A DNA stretch of 64,000 nt from Berberis thunbergii (GCA_003290165.1 QNQO01000196.1:682001-746000); one strand, 5' to 3'; counted from the stretch's first letter, positions 1-10,089 are shown. Notes: a model not told the origin generated them from the sequence alone. Numbers and translations: made by a program.

Positions 1-50
1 TATATTGCTGATGAATGAATGAAAGAGACAATTTGGCCTTAAACTTTACA
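1..50 (+). repeat. 3' end of the left LTR of the TRIM-like element
   Basis: It matches the end of the LTR at 641-902, including the terminal CA. Only the last 50 bases are in the window. Confidence 0.85.
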
Positions 51-62
51 TGGTATCAGAGT
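51..62 (+). promoter_or_regulatory. Primer binding site, initiator tRNA-Met type
   Basis: TGGTATCAGAGT lies directly after the LTR end. This is the usual start of plant copia and TRIM primer binding sites. Confidence 0.8.
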
Positions 63-264
63 TACTTTCTTTGGTGACCTAAGACTCTGGGGATTCAAGC
101 TCTTCCCCGCCTCTGACGACTATGCAAGAGGCGAGGGAGGGATGACAGTAGGAGAAACATCCTTGACAGCAAAGTTCAACTAAATTCAAGGGAAATTGCA
201 CTCTACAACAACTTCATGCATATCAGCAACACGCCGCCAACCTACAATTCAATCAAGGAAGGGG

Positions 265-540
265 GGCCAACAATACCAAAACCTGTCTTGTCTCGAATTG
301 AGCTATACCACTCAAATTGAGCAATACCAAAATCTATGTTGTCTCGAATTGAGCTATACCACTCAAATTGAGCAATACCAAAATATGTGTTGTCTCGAAT
401 TGAGCAATACCAAAATCTATGTTGTCTCGAATTGAGTGTCTCGACTTGAGCAATACCACTCGAATTGAGCAATACCAAAATCCGTGTTGTCTCGACTTGA
501 GCAATACCACTCGAATTGAGCAATACCAGAACTCGTCCAG
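265..540. repeat. Minisatellite inside the TRIM-like element
   Basis: Tandem degenerate units are built from two short modules: one around CAATACCAAAA(T/C)CT and one around TTGTCTCGAATTGAGC. The modules alternate and are present in several copies with variable spacing. The array fills about half of the internal region and produces spurious open frames on both strands. Confidence 0.8.
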
Positions 541-626
541 ACTCGACGATAATGATTTCATCACCAAATAGGACTTCAAAGTTTCCTCCAAGCTGCACAT
601 TTCGTATGCATCTACATGTCCAGCTT

Positions 627-640
627 GCGGAGGGCGGGGG
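627..640 (+). promoter_or_regulatory. Polypurine tract of the TRIM-like element
   Basis: The purine-rich run GCGGAGGGCGGGGG lies immediately before the TGTTAG start of the right LTR, where the plus-strand primer is expected. Confidence 0.7.
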
Positions 641-902
641 TGTTAGAGAATAGAAGTCAATACATCCTATTGTTAGGAAAATATCTTTCAGTATTAGGAA
701 ATACATCCTATTGTTAGGAAAATATATTTTAGCATATTGTGTTGCAAGTTTTATGGGGTTAGGAAACTTTTCGATGACTAGTGATTTGTTTCCTTGGTTT
801 GGGAGGTTTCCTAGTGTATGGTGGTTTCCTATTGTATTTTGACTACAATATTTATATTGCTGATGAATGAATGAAAGAGACAATTTGGCCTTAAAATTTA
901 CA
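641..902 (+). repeat. Right LTR of the TRIM-like element
   Basis: A 262-bp repeat begins TGTTAGAGAATAG and ends TTTACA. Its last 50 bases repeat window positions 1-50 with very few changes. It contains a short internal duplication around ACATCCTATTGTTAGGAAAATAT. Confidence 0.85.
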
Positions 903-1560
903 TCCTATATAAAAGAAAAGGAGTATAGATGGACTTCTACTCAATTACTTAAGTAGAGAAGAAGGCCTAAAAATTATCAAACATGTTCATGAAGGAGTTT
1001 GTTGCTTACATCAATCAGGTAACATGGTCAGATGGAACCTAAGGAGGTATAGATATTATTGGCCTACAATAGAAAAAGGTTGCATTGATTATGTTAATAG
1101 ATCAATGTGTGAAATATCAAACAATGGTCCTTTAATGCATACACCCACTGTTGGCATGTAGTACAATATCACGCCATGTCCATTTAGAAGGTGGGCAATA
1201 GATGTTATAGAAAAAATTCACCCCTTGTCTTCAAAGTTGCATGAGTTTATAGTATTTGCAATTGATTATTCCACCAAATGGGTGGAACCCAAGCCTTTAA
1301 AAAATTATGAGAACTAATTTGGTTCACCTCAAGCCATAGTAACAAATAATGCATCAAAATTTGAAAATAGTCATCTTGAATACTTTGCAAATAAACATGG
1401 AATTACTCTTCCAAAGTTTGCACCTTGTTATGCACAAGTAAATAGGCAAGCAGAGTCTACAAATAAAACCATCAAGGAAGTTACTATTATCGTGATTCAA
1501 AATAATCCTAGGGACTGGCACAACTTGTTGCTTGAATTCTTATGGGCATAGGGGACCACC
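903..1560 (+). pseudogene. Ty3/gypsy integrase fragment, degenerate
   Basis: Conceptual translation, allowing frame changes, gives a plant gypsy integrase. A zinc-binding HHCC-like start (HVHEGVCCLHQSGNM, RRYRYYWPTI) is followed by the core (RRWAIDVI, FIVFAIDYSTKWVEPKPL, FGSPQAIVTNNASKF, QVNRQAESTNKTIKE). This resembles the Athila/Tat side of the Ty3 group. In-frame stops interrupt it after VGM and after NYEN, and the catalytic DNG has become NNA, so it is dead. No LTRs of this element are seen nearby. It abuts the end of the TRIM-like LTR. Confidence 0.8.
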
Positions 1561-1691
1561 AAAAGGTCATATTGTTGTCTTACCTGATGAACTGCAACTT
1601 CAATCTCTGATGAACTGCAACTTCAATCTCTGAATACTAAAGTAGAATGAAGTACCTTTGGATGAATACTAACAAATCATGTTATTATAAT

Positions 1692-2678
1692 GGTAGCGAC
1701 TACACCACACCATCATTTCCTCTTTCTCACACCAGCGTTGATTTTTATTTTTTTTTCACTTTCTCACACCACCAATAAATATGCATTACAAAGAAATCCA
1801 AACTCAAAACGAAAAAAATGTAAAATAGGGTAACTTTCGACCAATTTAAACCCTCAATTGAGATCGATTCTCAAGCTCATCAAAACACAAAAGTTGTAGT
1901 ACTCTGAGTTATCTAATAAACACTATTTGAATCACTTGAAAATATTTTGAAATGAGCAAGTTATGGTAATTTTATTAAAGTCGTGCATATCTATTCAAAA
2001 AATTTCTGGTCGCAGAGTGCACTACGAGGTTTTTGAGATACCTCGCATTGCACAATGCAAACAGGAAATTTTTTGCAATGTACAATGTGGGGTATCTGAA
2101 ATTTCCTGCATTGCAAGCTGCGAACATGAAAAAAATTCAATTATGAATGCTATGTTAGTAAATTTATTCTTCAAATGTTGTTTCTAGTCACTTTTCTTCA
2201 CGTATGAATGTTACGTTGGTCAATTCATTCTGTTTTATATTATCATGCTTAAGATAGTACAAAGAGATGTCTTCACCCTGGTTATGGATGGCTCACTTAC
2301 AATCCAAACGAAAATCGAAAACCCAAAGATAAAATGGATGGCTTAAGTTGGAGTCGCTAGAGATGCATTTTGCAGTTTGAGAGATGGTGTTTTGAGTTGT
2401 GTTTTGGAGAGTTTGAGGGTTTCAATTAAGAGGAGATTCTCGAGGGAGAGGGAGGAGATTTGCAAGATATTTGAGTGTGGAGAGATTTGGAAGAGATGTG
2501 AATGTGAGAGAGAGAAGATATTCTAATGGGGGAGGGATTAATCGAGTTTCGATTTGAATGGGGAGGGGGAAAATGTTGGTTTTTTGTTTATATAGGTGGT
2601 GTGAGAAAGAAAGTAGGTGGTGTGGGAGAGTAGAATGGTGTAAAAAAGAGGAAATGATGGTGTGGTGTAGTCGCTGCC
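1692..2678. mobile_element. Mutator-type MITE with 9-bp target duplication
   Basis: The left end GGTAGCGACTACACCACACC is matched, inverted, by the right end GGTGTGGTGTAGTCGCTGCC. The inverted similarity continues inward for tens of bases through CATCATTTCCTCTTT and the repeated TCTCACACCACC motif. The flanks are TATTATAAT (1683-1691) and TATTAGAAT (2679-2687), an 8 of 9 match, as expected of a Mutator-like insertion. The 987-bp body encodes nothing I recognise. It contains an imperfect inverted repeat near 2030-2110 and a purine-rich stretch at 2400-2520. Confidence 0.85.
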
Positions 2679-2687
2679 TATTAGAAT

Positions 2688-3555
2688 TAGACGACCTTGC
2701 AAATCATAAATTACTGGCCTTAAATCGAATTGCAAGTCAAAAGAAGAAAGTGATTGAATATTACAATTAGGGTGAGTTTGATTTTCAAAAAAGTTTTCAT
2801 TGAAAACTTTAAAATATCTGTGGTAAAGTTTTCCACAATTTTTTTCTACGGTTTGATTTTTCAAAGAATTTTTTTTTCCTAATAATCCATTGTTTGATTG
2901 AGAAATTTTTTAATTATGAATTTATTTTTGGCGTATAAGAAATTACTTGGCAACTAGTATTTCGCAACCAGGTTTGTAACCACGGACCATGGTAATATTT
3001 CACAATTTGGGATGATGATGTATTTCTTGAGATACATATAAACATCCACATACACGTCACTGGTTACAACATTCTTGCTCAAATTTGTATTTGATCTTGC
3101 CATAAACTTCATTAACATGTGAACTATTGGATAATTAAAAAAAAAAAAAAAAAAAAAAAACCCCATGCGCAACTTTTGATGAAAGTTTACATTGGAACAG
3201 TAAAATTTATGGTGAAAGTTAAGCCATAAAACAAGTCAAATACAATCCAGATACGAAAAAAAATGTATTTAGATCTAAATTACTATATAAAGATTCAGAT
3301 TCAAATCCGATTTACCATTTCATACCATAATATCACACATTCATCCAGCATTAAAAGTACAAACTCCCACATACATGATTCTTAACAGCAATTGTGTGAA
3401 AATTTTGTTTAACTGGCAGAGACAAAACACTTGAGTACTCGAGGAATCTAAAACTAAGCATCTAACAGGCCTTGGCAAGATCTTACTAAAAGAACCATTG
3501 CCAACCCCATCCCTAACCCACTTTCAACCCAATGGACCATTCATTTCATCCCCTC
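2688..3555. other. AT-rich intergenic stretch with a 24-base A tract
   Basis: No gene seen. An uninterrupted run of A lies at 3137-3160. The open frames here are short and show no family features. Confidence 0.6.
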
Positions 3556-3802
3556 TCAAGTGGTATTGACGATTCGACAAATCAATGGATAGACCAAACC
3601 ATAAAATGTAGAAGGGCTTCCACCTGCTGAAGCAGTGATTGACTTGAAACTTGGACGCTTGCTCAAGGGAAAGCCTGCAAAATATTTCAAACATATGCAA
3701 TGCAGCTTTTTCCACTCTGCTGTGGTATTAGCAAATCTGCTGATTGAATAAGAACAAACCTTCAGACAAGAGGTCAAATTCTTCTGAAGTATCAGACTTC
3801 CA
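3556..3802 (-). pseudogene. Two 3'-terminal exons of an unrecognised gene
   Basis: On the minus strand an exon at 3802-3760 (WKSDTSEEFDLLSE) has an AG acceptor and a GT donor. It joins in phase across a short intron to an exon starting at 3674 (GFPLSKRPSFKSITASAGG...) that ends at a stop near 3556. The conserved phase suggests real exons. I do not recognise the family. Upstream exons that clearly belong to it were not found, so it may be an orphan gene end or another captured fragment. Confidence 0.4.
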
Positions 3803-4506
3803 CTGCAAAAAATAGATATCTTGTTCGAAGTTAGTACCAAAACCAGAGACTTCTCATATTTGAAACAAAAAGAATATTTAGCTGAAATTTAAAATCATTC
3901 GTTAAATAGGATGGTTGTTAAGATAAATTACATGGACAGACCGTCCATCAGCAAGTTTCTAAAAATCTCCACCACATAATGAACACGAGTCCAGATGGCA
4001 ATATTGTTCACCTCCACCACGTAATAGGATGGTTGAAATTACTTTCCATTGTCTGCCCTTGGAGTTGGAGGTACACCTCCACATCCTATCACCAATACAG
4101 TCAAGACTTTGCTTAGTAAAAGCAAACTGGAGGAACAGATGGACAATAGATTTTGAGTGTGTTCAACAAATTACAAGGACAAAATAGTGTATGAGTTTGT
4201 CACTGAGCATGGTACTAAGTATTCATAAAGTCTCCCTCATATTCATCATCATATTACAAAGACTAGATCATAAACATCTATCACATTCAACTCCAGTTTA
4301 CATGAAAAACAGGTGACTATAACAAAACCACAACTTTGAGGATCTAAATCTAAAACTATAAACTATAAATGTTTCAGGAAATGGCTAAACTAGTAATGCA
4401 CATTGAGTAACACTAGAAATGCAATTGCAGCTGAACTAATGAGAACTTCAAACAACATAGACAGGTAGCAAACCCAAGTATATTCTCTTGCAGAAATTCT
4501 AAATGG
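3803..4506. other. No recognisable gene
   Basis: AT-rich and intron-like. A weak minus-strand frame near 3945-4090 (cysteine-rich, stop-broken) could be exon debris but cannot be assigned. Confidence 0.4.
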
Positions 4507-4639
4507 CGAGGAAACCAGCGAGGGAGGGGGTGTGACCGCTCATCTCCCTCGAGATGAGTGTTTGCATAATCGAGATGCGCAGAAGCGCGAATCTCGAGGG
4601 GGTGAGTGGTCACACCCCCCGCCTTCGCTGGTTTCCTCG
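4507..4639. mobile_element. GC-rich foldback element (copy 1)
   Basis: The arm CGAGGAAACCAGCGAGGG is matched inverted by CCTTCGCTGGTTTCCTCG. The palindrome continues through GGTGTGACC/GGTCACACC and CTCGAGAT/ATCTCGAG to a short loop. The whole 133 bp can fold into one long hairpin. Related copies occur at 24596, 24761, 29410, 31401 and 32438. Confidence 0.8.
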
Positions 4640-5485
4640 ACAGTTAGACAGGTTCTTACTCTCTTGTATAACCTACCACATTATTTTGAATTGAAATGCT
4701 ACTTGGCATACTGCAATAGAATTGCGAAACAGATGCAAATATGGAAAGTATATTCAGTCTAAATAATTAATTTGTACTGAATTTTGCAATTAGTTTGATA
4801 AATGCAAAAAATAGATTCAGGTTTAGCAATGGGACCCTCTGCCAAGGTGCATCACTGACCACCCCGTAAAACACATTTCTATGATACTTGCAGCTAAGAT
4901 CTCTTCAACATACAAACTAGCAACCAGGATTCCAAACTTTTTCCACTAACATAACTTTCCATTGCAGCCAGCAAAGAGTTCAATATTGAATCTAGTATCT
5001 TTATACATGGAGATAATTATTGTGGTTGCAACTCTATTCTGAATTTTTCTTCTCTCTTACGTCAGTTAGATCATCTTAAGCATTGGAAGTGACAAAGCTA
5101 AGAGGCCAGACTCTTGCATAGTAGCTCCAATCTACTGCAAAATGCCAAATACTACTAGCCTAGAGATGCTCTAGTTCCGTACAACACTTGAACAACCCCC
5201 TACACTAGCCCCAAACATGCCAAACTCGAGGGTGGCCTTTCATGACCATTCGAAAACAGTCAAATCTTTCAGATTCTTATTCCTTTGTCTAAATTATTTC
5301 AAGACTTGGACCAATTTTAGTCCACCATTGGAATTGTTTGTAGTGTTAGACTAGACTAATCCTTCTGTGCCATTGGAGACTCTATTAAAAATCTAACAAT
5401 GTACTAAAAAATGGCCAGGCAAGATGTAGAACTCTTCTTGCCGACACTTTAACAAGAGCACAACAGTAAAACAAGTAAAATGTAC
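4640..5485. other. No recognisable gene
   Basis: AT-rich sequence with no domain, repeat array or convincing exon on either strand. Confidence 0.5.
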
Positions 5486-5563
5486 CTCCAATAAGAACAC
5501 CAACTCGCGTAGTTGCACCACATCGTCTGGAGAAGTATTTTGAAGCATTGCACTGAGTTGAAA
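5486..5563 (-). pseudogene. Isolated 78-bp exon, family unknown
   Basis: An acceptor (TTTTCACAG) and donor (GTACATTT) bound a phase-0 exon encoding FQLSAMLQNTSPDDVVQLRE followed by LVFLLE. The clean splice signals and whole-codon length make it a likely exon. I do not recognise the protein. It lies downstream of the SAE2 exon on the same strand but matches no part of SAE2 that I know. Confidence 0.35.
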
Positions 5564-6010
5564 CTGTGAAAACAATGAAACAGTCATAACTATTATTGAG
5601 ATCCCCAAAAAAAAAAAATTCTCCTTTTTCCTTTGGTCTTCAATAAAATGCCATTCTCACTATGCCTCTTCTTCTTAAGCCCATCTCCTCTCTCTTTTTC
5701 TTTCAGTCACCGGCACTTAAAAATTTCCCCATCCCTCTAACCTTATCACCATCACATTCCTTCTTTTCCCTCTAATTCTCATTGATTCACTCCAATCATG
5801 CAAATCTCTGATCTTTTCTATCCAGACAACAAAAAATCAAAAACCCATCAACCAAATAACACATAAATTCCCAAACTAAAGTAATCATAAAGATCCTTGC
5901 ACAACCGAAACCCTAGAAGTGGGAATAGAAAAGGAAACGAAAACAAAACCCAGATAATAAAGCAGTAAGTAAATCATGGAAGAATAAACAAGTAAAGAAG
6001 GAGAAGTTAC
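5564..6010. other. Intron-like stretch, pyrimidine-rich
   Basis: No coding signal. CT-rich on the plus strand between two minus-strand exons. Confidence 0.4.
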
Positions 6011-6100
6011 TATATGGATGTCTTGGAAACCAAAGAGAGCGAGCATTTTGAGAAGCTCGCAACCTATGCCTCCTGCTCCAACCATCAGCACTTTTGCTTT
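6011..6100 (-). pseudogene. SAE2: Orphan exon of SUMO-activating enzyme subunit 2 (SAE2)
   Basis: A 90-bp exon with acceptor TTTGCAG and donor GTAACTT encodes 30 residues including [16 protein letters not shown] and GFQDIHI. This is the ATP-binding Rossmann start (GxGxxG) of the large subunit of the SUMO E1 enzyme, which activates SUMO together with SAE1 in the nucleus. The following SAE2 exons, with the catalytic cysteine and ubiquitin-like domain, were not found downstream. It is therefore an isolated fragment. Confidence 0.7.
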
Positions 6101-6388
6101 CTGCAAACTCAAATTTTTTATTTCAATCCCCTTTAGCTCCCTACTATTTGGGAGTCATTTTTCCTTTGGTATAAAATGATAGAAGTAATGAGCAAGAGTA
6201 AACTTTGATTAAATGCAATAACTTCCAAAAAAATAAATATTGTCATAAACAAAGTGACATGACAAACAATGGTAAGGAACAAAACCATGATACATACAGA
6301 AGTTCGAGTGAGATTGCAAGAAATCAAAATTCTATTCATCTAGTAATGTGGCTAGATGAAACAAATGACAAAAAAGAGTGTTATGGGA
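6101..6388. other. No recognisable gene
   Basis: AT-rich spacer between the SAE2 exon and the end of the split reading frame at 6389. Confidence 0.4.
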
Positions 6389-6645
6389 CTACTTATCAAC
6401 CTCAACATACAAGCACGGTTCTACATAAGTGATCAATGAAGAAATTGTGCCTAGGAAATCATAGAAAGCTTCCTCATCATCAAAAGCTCGAGATTTGTTA
6501 GTAATTTCTTTTTCTAATGGTCCCAAATTGGAAAGCTCTTCAAACAACAATTTGACATTGGTTTGCCACTCAGAATCTAATTCATGATAGGCCTTAATAG
6601 TGTCAGAAGTTTCATCCCAAGAGCAGTCATATTTGAAGTGAAATC
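6389..6645 (-). pseudogene. 3' part of an unrecognised reading frame split by the copia element
   Basis: The minus strand reads HFKYDCSWDETSDTIKAYHE, then a long acidic, helix-rich stretch (FEELSNLGPLEKEITNKSRA, FYDFLGTISSLITY) to a stop at 6389-6391. The frame continues into 13320-13407 once the copia element and one copy of its AAATC duplication are ignored. I do not recognise the protein. It could be a host gene exon or the coding region of an older transposon. Confidence 0.5.
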
Positions 6646-7407
6646 TGTTGTAGAATTATCCTCGAAACACGCTCGAACCTAATTGGTACTTGCAAGTAAA
6701 AGTAAGAATCTAGCAATCAGTAACAGTAAATAGACAAGATATAAGTGGTTCGGCAATGTGCCTACATCCACGGGACAACGACGAGCTTCTTTATTATGAA
6801 AGAGTAATCTGAGAAGTACAAACTCTTGAGAACAGTTTTCAGTTCTCTCAACTCTCAATCTGAAAGTAATCCGTTATACTCATGGATTGTACCGTTCTTC
6901 CTTACACTTTCGATACAAAGAAATACCAGCAGATTCTTCTCAATTTTCGGCCTTGGTAATACTCAAACGTTACCTTGAAAACTATGATCAATGGCTGCGA
7001 ATAAACTCCTATTTCTGTCGATAAAAACAGCCTCAATATTATGTTTTCTCTCGATAAAACAACCCCAATACTCTATAAATACTTTGTTTTTTGTTGATAA
7101 AAAAAACCCCAATACTCTATTTTCTGCCTCAGAAAATACGATGTTTTAATCCCTGGAATAGGCTAATATTTATAGCAATCGTTGCTTCCTATTTCGAGTC
7201 TTAATAGGACCTAAAAACCCGTCTGTGTCCGTGTTTGAATACAAAAGAAAAACTGTACGCCTGATCCGTATCTGACTTCTGAATAAGAATAGAAATCCCT
7301 ATAGAATTGGGATCCTATTTTATAAGATCTGTATTCTGTCACATGTATAGCAATCCTATTTCGTTTCAAATTCTACGGATTGAAACTGTGAGCCACGAAA
7401 TCCCACA
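6646..7407 (-). repeat. 3' LTR of the copia element
   Basis: Read on the minus strand this LTR begins TGTGGGATTTCG and ends CAACA. It matches 12582-13319 over its length with point changes and small indels around the runs of ATAAAAA(C/A)A and CCCCAATA. Confidence 0.95.
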
Positions 7408-7421
7408 ATCTCCACCTTGGC
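7407..7421 (-). promoter_or_regulatory. Copy of the polypurine tract next to the 3' LTR
   Basis: The minus strand reads GCCAAGGTGGAGATT just before the LTR start. The same 15 bases recur at 8306-8320, on the other side of the 884-bp insertion. Confidence 0.75.
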
Positions 7422-7439
7422 GAACAATTTCAGGACACA

Positions 7440-7625
7440 GCTCCATCAGCTCAGATCATGACTGATCTTGAAACATGACTGATCTTGATCTTGATTAGAT
7501 CAGATCTTGACTGATCTTGATCGGATCAGATCTTGATCAGATCAGATCTTGATCAGTTCAGATCCGATCTCAGTCTCAGATCTGATCTTGATCTCTAGAT
7601 CTTGATCTCGATCTCTGAAGGGGGA
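7440..7625. repeat. GATC-rich low-complexity block
   Basis: Repeats of GATCTTGATC and AGATCAGATC with many GATC sites, at the 3' end of the secondary insertion. Confidence 0.75.
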
Positions 7626-7734
7626 GATGGAAGAAACCCTTTTCTGTCGAGAGGGGAGCAGCGAGCAGCGAGCAGGAAGGATCAGGGAGCAGGGAGCAGG
7701 GAGCATCTCGGCGTCTCGCGGCATGAGGGAGGGC

Positions 7735-8060
7735 GAGGTGGTGTGCGGTGAGTGAGGGAGTCGCTCTGTGAGGGAGTTAGGAAGGGAGGGAGGGAGGGAG
7801 TCGCTCTGTGAGGGGGAGGTGGTGTGCGGTGAGTGAGGGTGAGGGAGGGAGGGAGGGAGGGAGTCGTGAGTGAGGGTCCTGAGGGAGTCGCTCTGTGAGG
7901 GAGTTAGGGAGGGAGGGAGTCGCTCTGTGAGGGGGAGGTGGTGTGCGGTGAGTGAGGGTGAGGGAGGGAGGGAGGGAGTCGTGAGTGAGGGAGTCGCTCT
8001 GTGACTGTGAGGGAGAGCTTGGTGAGTGAGGGAGAGCCGGGAGCGATTGGTGTGAGGTGA
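7735..8060. repeat. G-rich minisatellite
   Basis: Plus-strand units such as GAGGGAGTCGCTCTGTGAGG and GAGGTGGTGTGCGGTGAGTG recur with GGGA runs, including a larger duplicated block. It is very guanine-rich on this strand. Confidence 0.85.
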
Positions 8061-8305
8061 GGGCCTGAGGGAGGAAGTTAATCCCTTTATATAGATAAAG
8101 GGTAATTTTGTAAATTCGTTAGTTAAACGGATATCCGCGGGACCTACGGGGCGGATATGGCCAAATCCGTATCTGCCCCGAATAGTGAACGGATATTTTT
8201 TGGATACCCGAAACCACCCGAAAACCCATTCAGCCATATCCAAAACCGCCCCAAACGGATTGGGTGGGGCGGATATCCGTGAATATCCGCCCCACTGCCA
8301 TCCCT

Positions 8306-8320
8306 AATCTCCACCTTGGC
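8306..8320 (-). promoter_or_regulatory. Original polypurine tract of the copia element
   Basis: GCCAAGGTGGAGATT on the minus strand, downstream of the RNase H region. It was separated from the LTR by the secondary insertion. Confidence 0.7.
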
Positions 8321-8408
8321 ATGAAATCCCCAGCCAAGGTAACCTGCTCGTCGTCGTCCTCCCGGCCTAAAGGTCGTCCACCCCTAAAGGCCATGCCCCC
8401 GTGGGGCA

Positions 8409-9512
8409 TCAACATTGAGAGAGTCTGATCAAGTTGAGGCAGTGCTCCAACTTGACCACGGGTACTACCTTCGTCAACATATCAGCTGCATTCTCCTTTG
8501 TATCAACTTTCTCTAGTATCATGACTTTGTCCTCGATGATATCTCTGATAAAGTGAAACCTGACATCAATATGCTTGGTCCTCACATGATGAACCTCATT
8601 CTTTGCCAAATGGATGGCACTCTGAGTATCACAAAGAACTGTAATATCCCTCTGAGTAACACCCAAATCTTTAACCAAACCTCGAAGCCATATAGTCTCT
8701 TTCACTACCTCTGTCACTGCCATATACTCTACCTCTGTAGTAGACAGCGCAACAACTGACTGTAACATGGACCGCCAAGATATAAGACCCCCTACCAATT
8801 TAAAACAGTAACCTGTAGTAGACCGACGCCTGTCCAAATCTCTTGCATAATCTAAGTCAACATAACCTGTCACAGCTGAAACCGACGATCTCTCATAGAC
8901 CAAACCGACATCCAACGTGCCTCGAAGATACCTCAAAATCCACTTGACTGCCTGACAATGGGTTTTGTCTGGATTAGCCATGTACCGACTAACCAAACTC
9001 ACTGCGTGTGCAATGTCGGGACGTGTGCAAATCATGGCATACATCAAGCTGCCAACCGCACTAGCATAAGGAACCTGTGACATGTATTCCTTCTCTGCTA
9101 TAGTAGTCGGGGACTGCAAACCAGAGAGCCTGAAGTGAGCTGCCAAGGGAATACTGACAGACTTGGCCCTATCCATGCCAAATCTACAGACTACCTTCTC
9201 AAGATATTGCCTCTGCGACAAAGACAATCTACCAAGCTTTTTGTCCCTCACTATCTCCATCCCGAGTATCCTCTTCGCTGGACCCAAATCCTTCATCTCA
9301 AATTCATTGCTCAACTGAACCTTTAGCGGCTCTATCTCACGCTTACTCCTAGCAGCAATAAGCATATCATCCACGTAAAGCAATAAATAGATATAGGAAC
9401 CATCTCGAAGCCTCCTGAAATAAACACAATGATCATAGTGACTTCGTGCGTACTTTTGCTTCAACATAAAAGTATCAAACCTCAAGTACCACTGACTAGA
9501 AGACTGTTTCAA
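8409..9512 (-). pseudogene. copia reverse transcriptase (C-terminal part) and RNase H
   Basis: A 367-codon frame covers the second half of the reverse transcriptase, including the catalytic YVDDM motif and the conserved KDLGPAKRILGM. RNase H follows (YVDLDYARD, STTGYCFKLVGGLISWRS, TTEVEYMAVTEV) and the usual HIDVRFHFIRD tail. The frame is open to its stop. It is shifted relative to the upstream reverse transcriptase piece, where an overlap at 9496-9512 marks a frameshift. These activities copy the element RNA into DNA in virus-like particles. Confidence 0.9.
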
Positions 9513-10089
9513 CCCGTATAGAGACTTTTTTTAGTTTGCATACCATGTTTTCCTTCCCAGCAATAGCATATCCATCTGGTTGAACCATGTAAATATCCTC
9601 TTCCAGATCACCATGCAAGAAAGCAGTCTTGACATCTAGTTGCTCGAGCTCTAAATCATAGTGCGCCACCATAACTAATAGGACACAGATAGAAGTGTGT
9701 TTAACCACCGAAGAGAAAACCTCGTTATAATCCACATCTTCTGTTTGTGCAAATCCTTTTGCTACCAATCTTGCCTTGAATCTTACACCTGCAGAATTTC
9801 CTTTGGAATCTGGAATGCCGTCTTTCAGAGTGTACACCAACTTGCATCCTATCGCCCGTTTTCCCTTTGGAAGTGTCACCAGCTCCCATGTATGATTTTT
9901 GTGAAGAGACTGTATCTCTGCATCCATAGCCACCTTCCACTCATCCATATGCGAGCTTTTACAAGCTTGCTTATACGTAGTAGGTGCATCAACATACTCC
10001 CCGAAAACTGAAAATACATAGGCTGCCATTTCCTCAAATCCATATCTGATGGGTGCTCTAGTATTCCGACGCTCTCTCTGTGCTGCCAA
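9496..10089 (-). pseudogene. copia reverse transcriptase (N-terminal part)
   Basis: It contains the conserved start of the copia RVT_2 domain (AMDAEIQSLHKNHTWELV, VRFKARLVAKGFAQ) and the region with the first catalytic aspartate (QLDVKTAFLHGDLEEDIYM). It ends by frameshift at 9496. Between this piece and the integrase, 10090-10472 holds the linker with stops and frame changes. Confidence 0.9.

Larger units (their letters stand above)
1..902 (+). mobile_element. TRIM-like LTR retroelement (left LTR cut by window edge)
   Basis: The first 50 bases are nearly identical to the last 50 bases of a repeat at 641-902. They are followed at once by a tRNA-Met type primer binding site, and a purine tract precedes the second copy. 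The body is therefore an LTR element with an internal region of only about 590 bp and LTRs of about 262 bp. It has no gag-pol domains and so fits a terminal-repeat retrotransposon in miniature, or a deletion derivative of a copia element. The target duplication cannot be checked because the left flank lies outside the window. The open frames on either strand inside it come from its tandem repeats and are not genes. Confidence 0.8.
7422..8305 (-). mobile_element. 884-bp insertion of unknown class at the copia polypurine tract
   Basis: It is bounded by direct copies of AATCTCCACCTTGGC (7407-7421 and 8306-8320), as a 15-bp target duplication would be. On the minus strand it starts AGGGATGGCAGTGGGGCGGA, holds a palindromic run of GGATATCC-type motifs and a TATA-like TATATAAAGG near 8090. 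It then passes into a tandem CTCCCTCACTC-type repeat and ends in a stretch dense in GATC. There is no A tail and no terminal inverted repeat. A related 5' module lies at 30770-30996. The 233-codon serine/proline-rich frame over it is a product of the simple repeats. Confidence 0.6.

Noticed and set aside
242..883. A 213-codon minus-strand frame with tyrosine/glutamine-rich repeats
   Set aside because: Its repeats are translations of the minisatellite inside the TRIM-like element, and the frame spans the LTR border.
7542..8243. A 233-codon serine/proline/leucine-rich minus-strand frame
   Set aside because: It lies entirely over the G-rich minisatellite and the GATC block; the composition is that of the repeats and there is no domain.
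7422..8305. hAT element, because of the AGGGATGGCA start
   Set aside because: No inverted copy of the terminus at the other end, and the direct repeat is 15 bp, not 8.
8553..10011. Plus-strand open frames over the copia polymerase
   Set aside because: Antisense shadows of the reverse transcriptase and RNase H on the minus strand.
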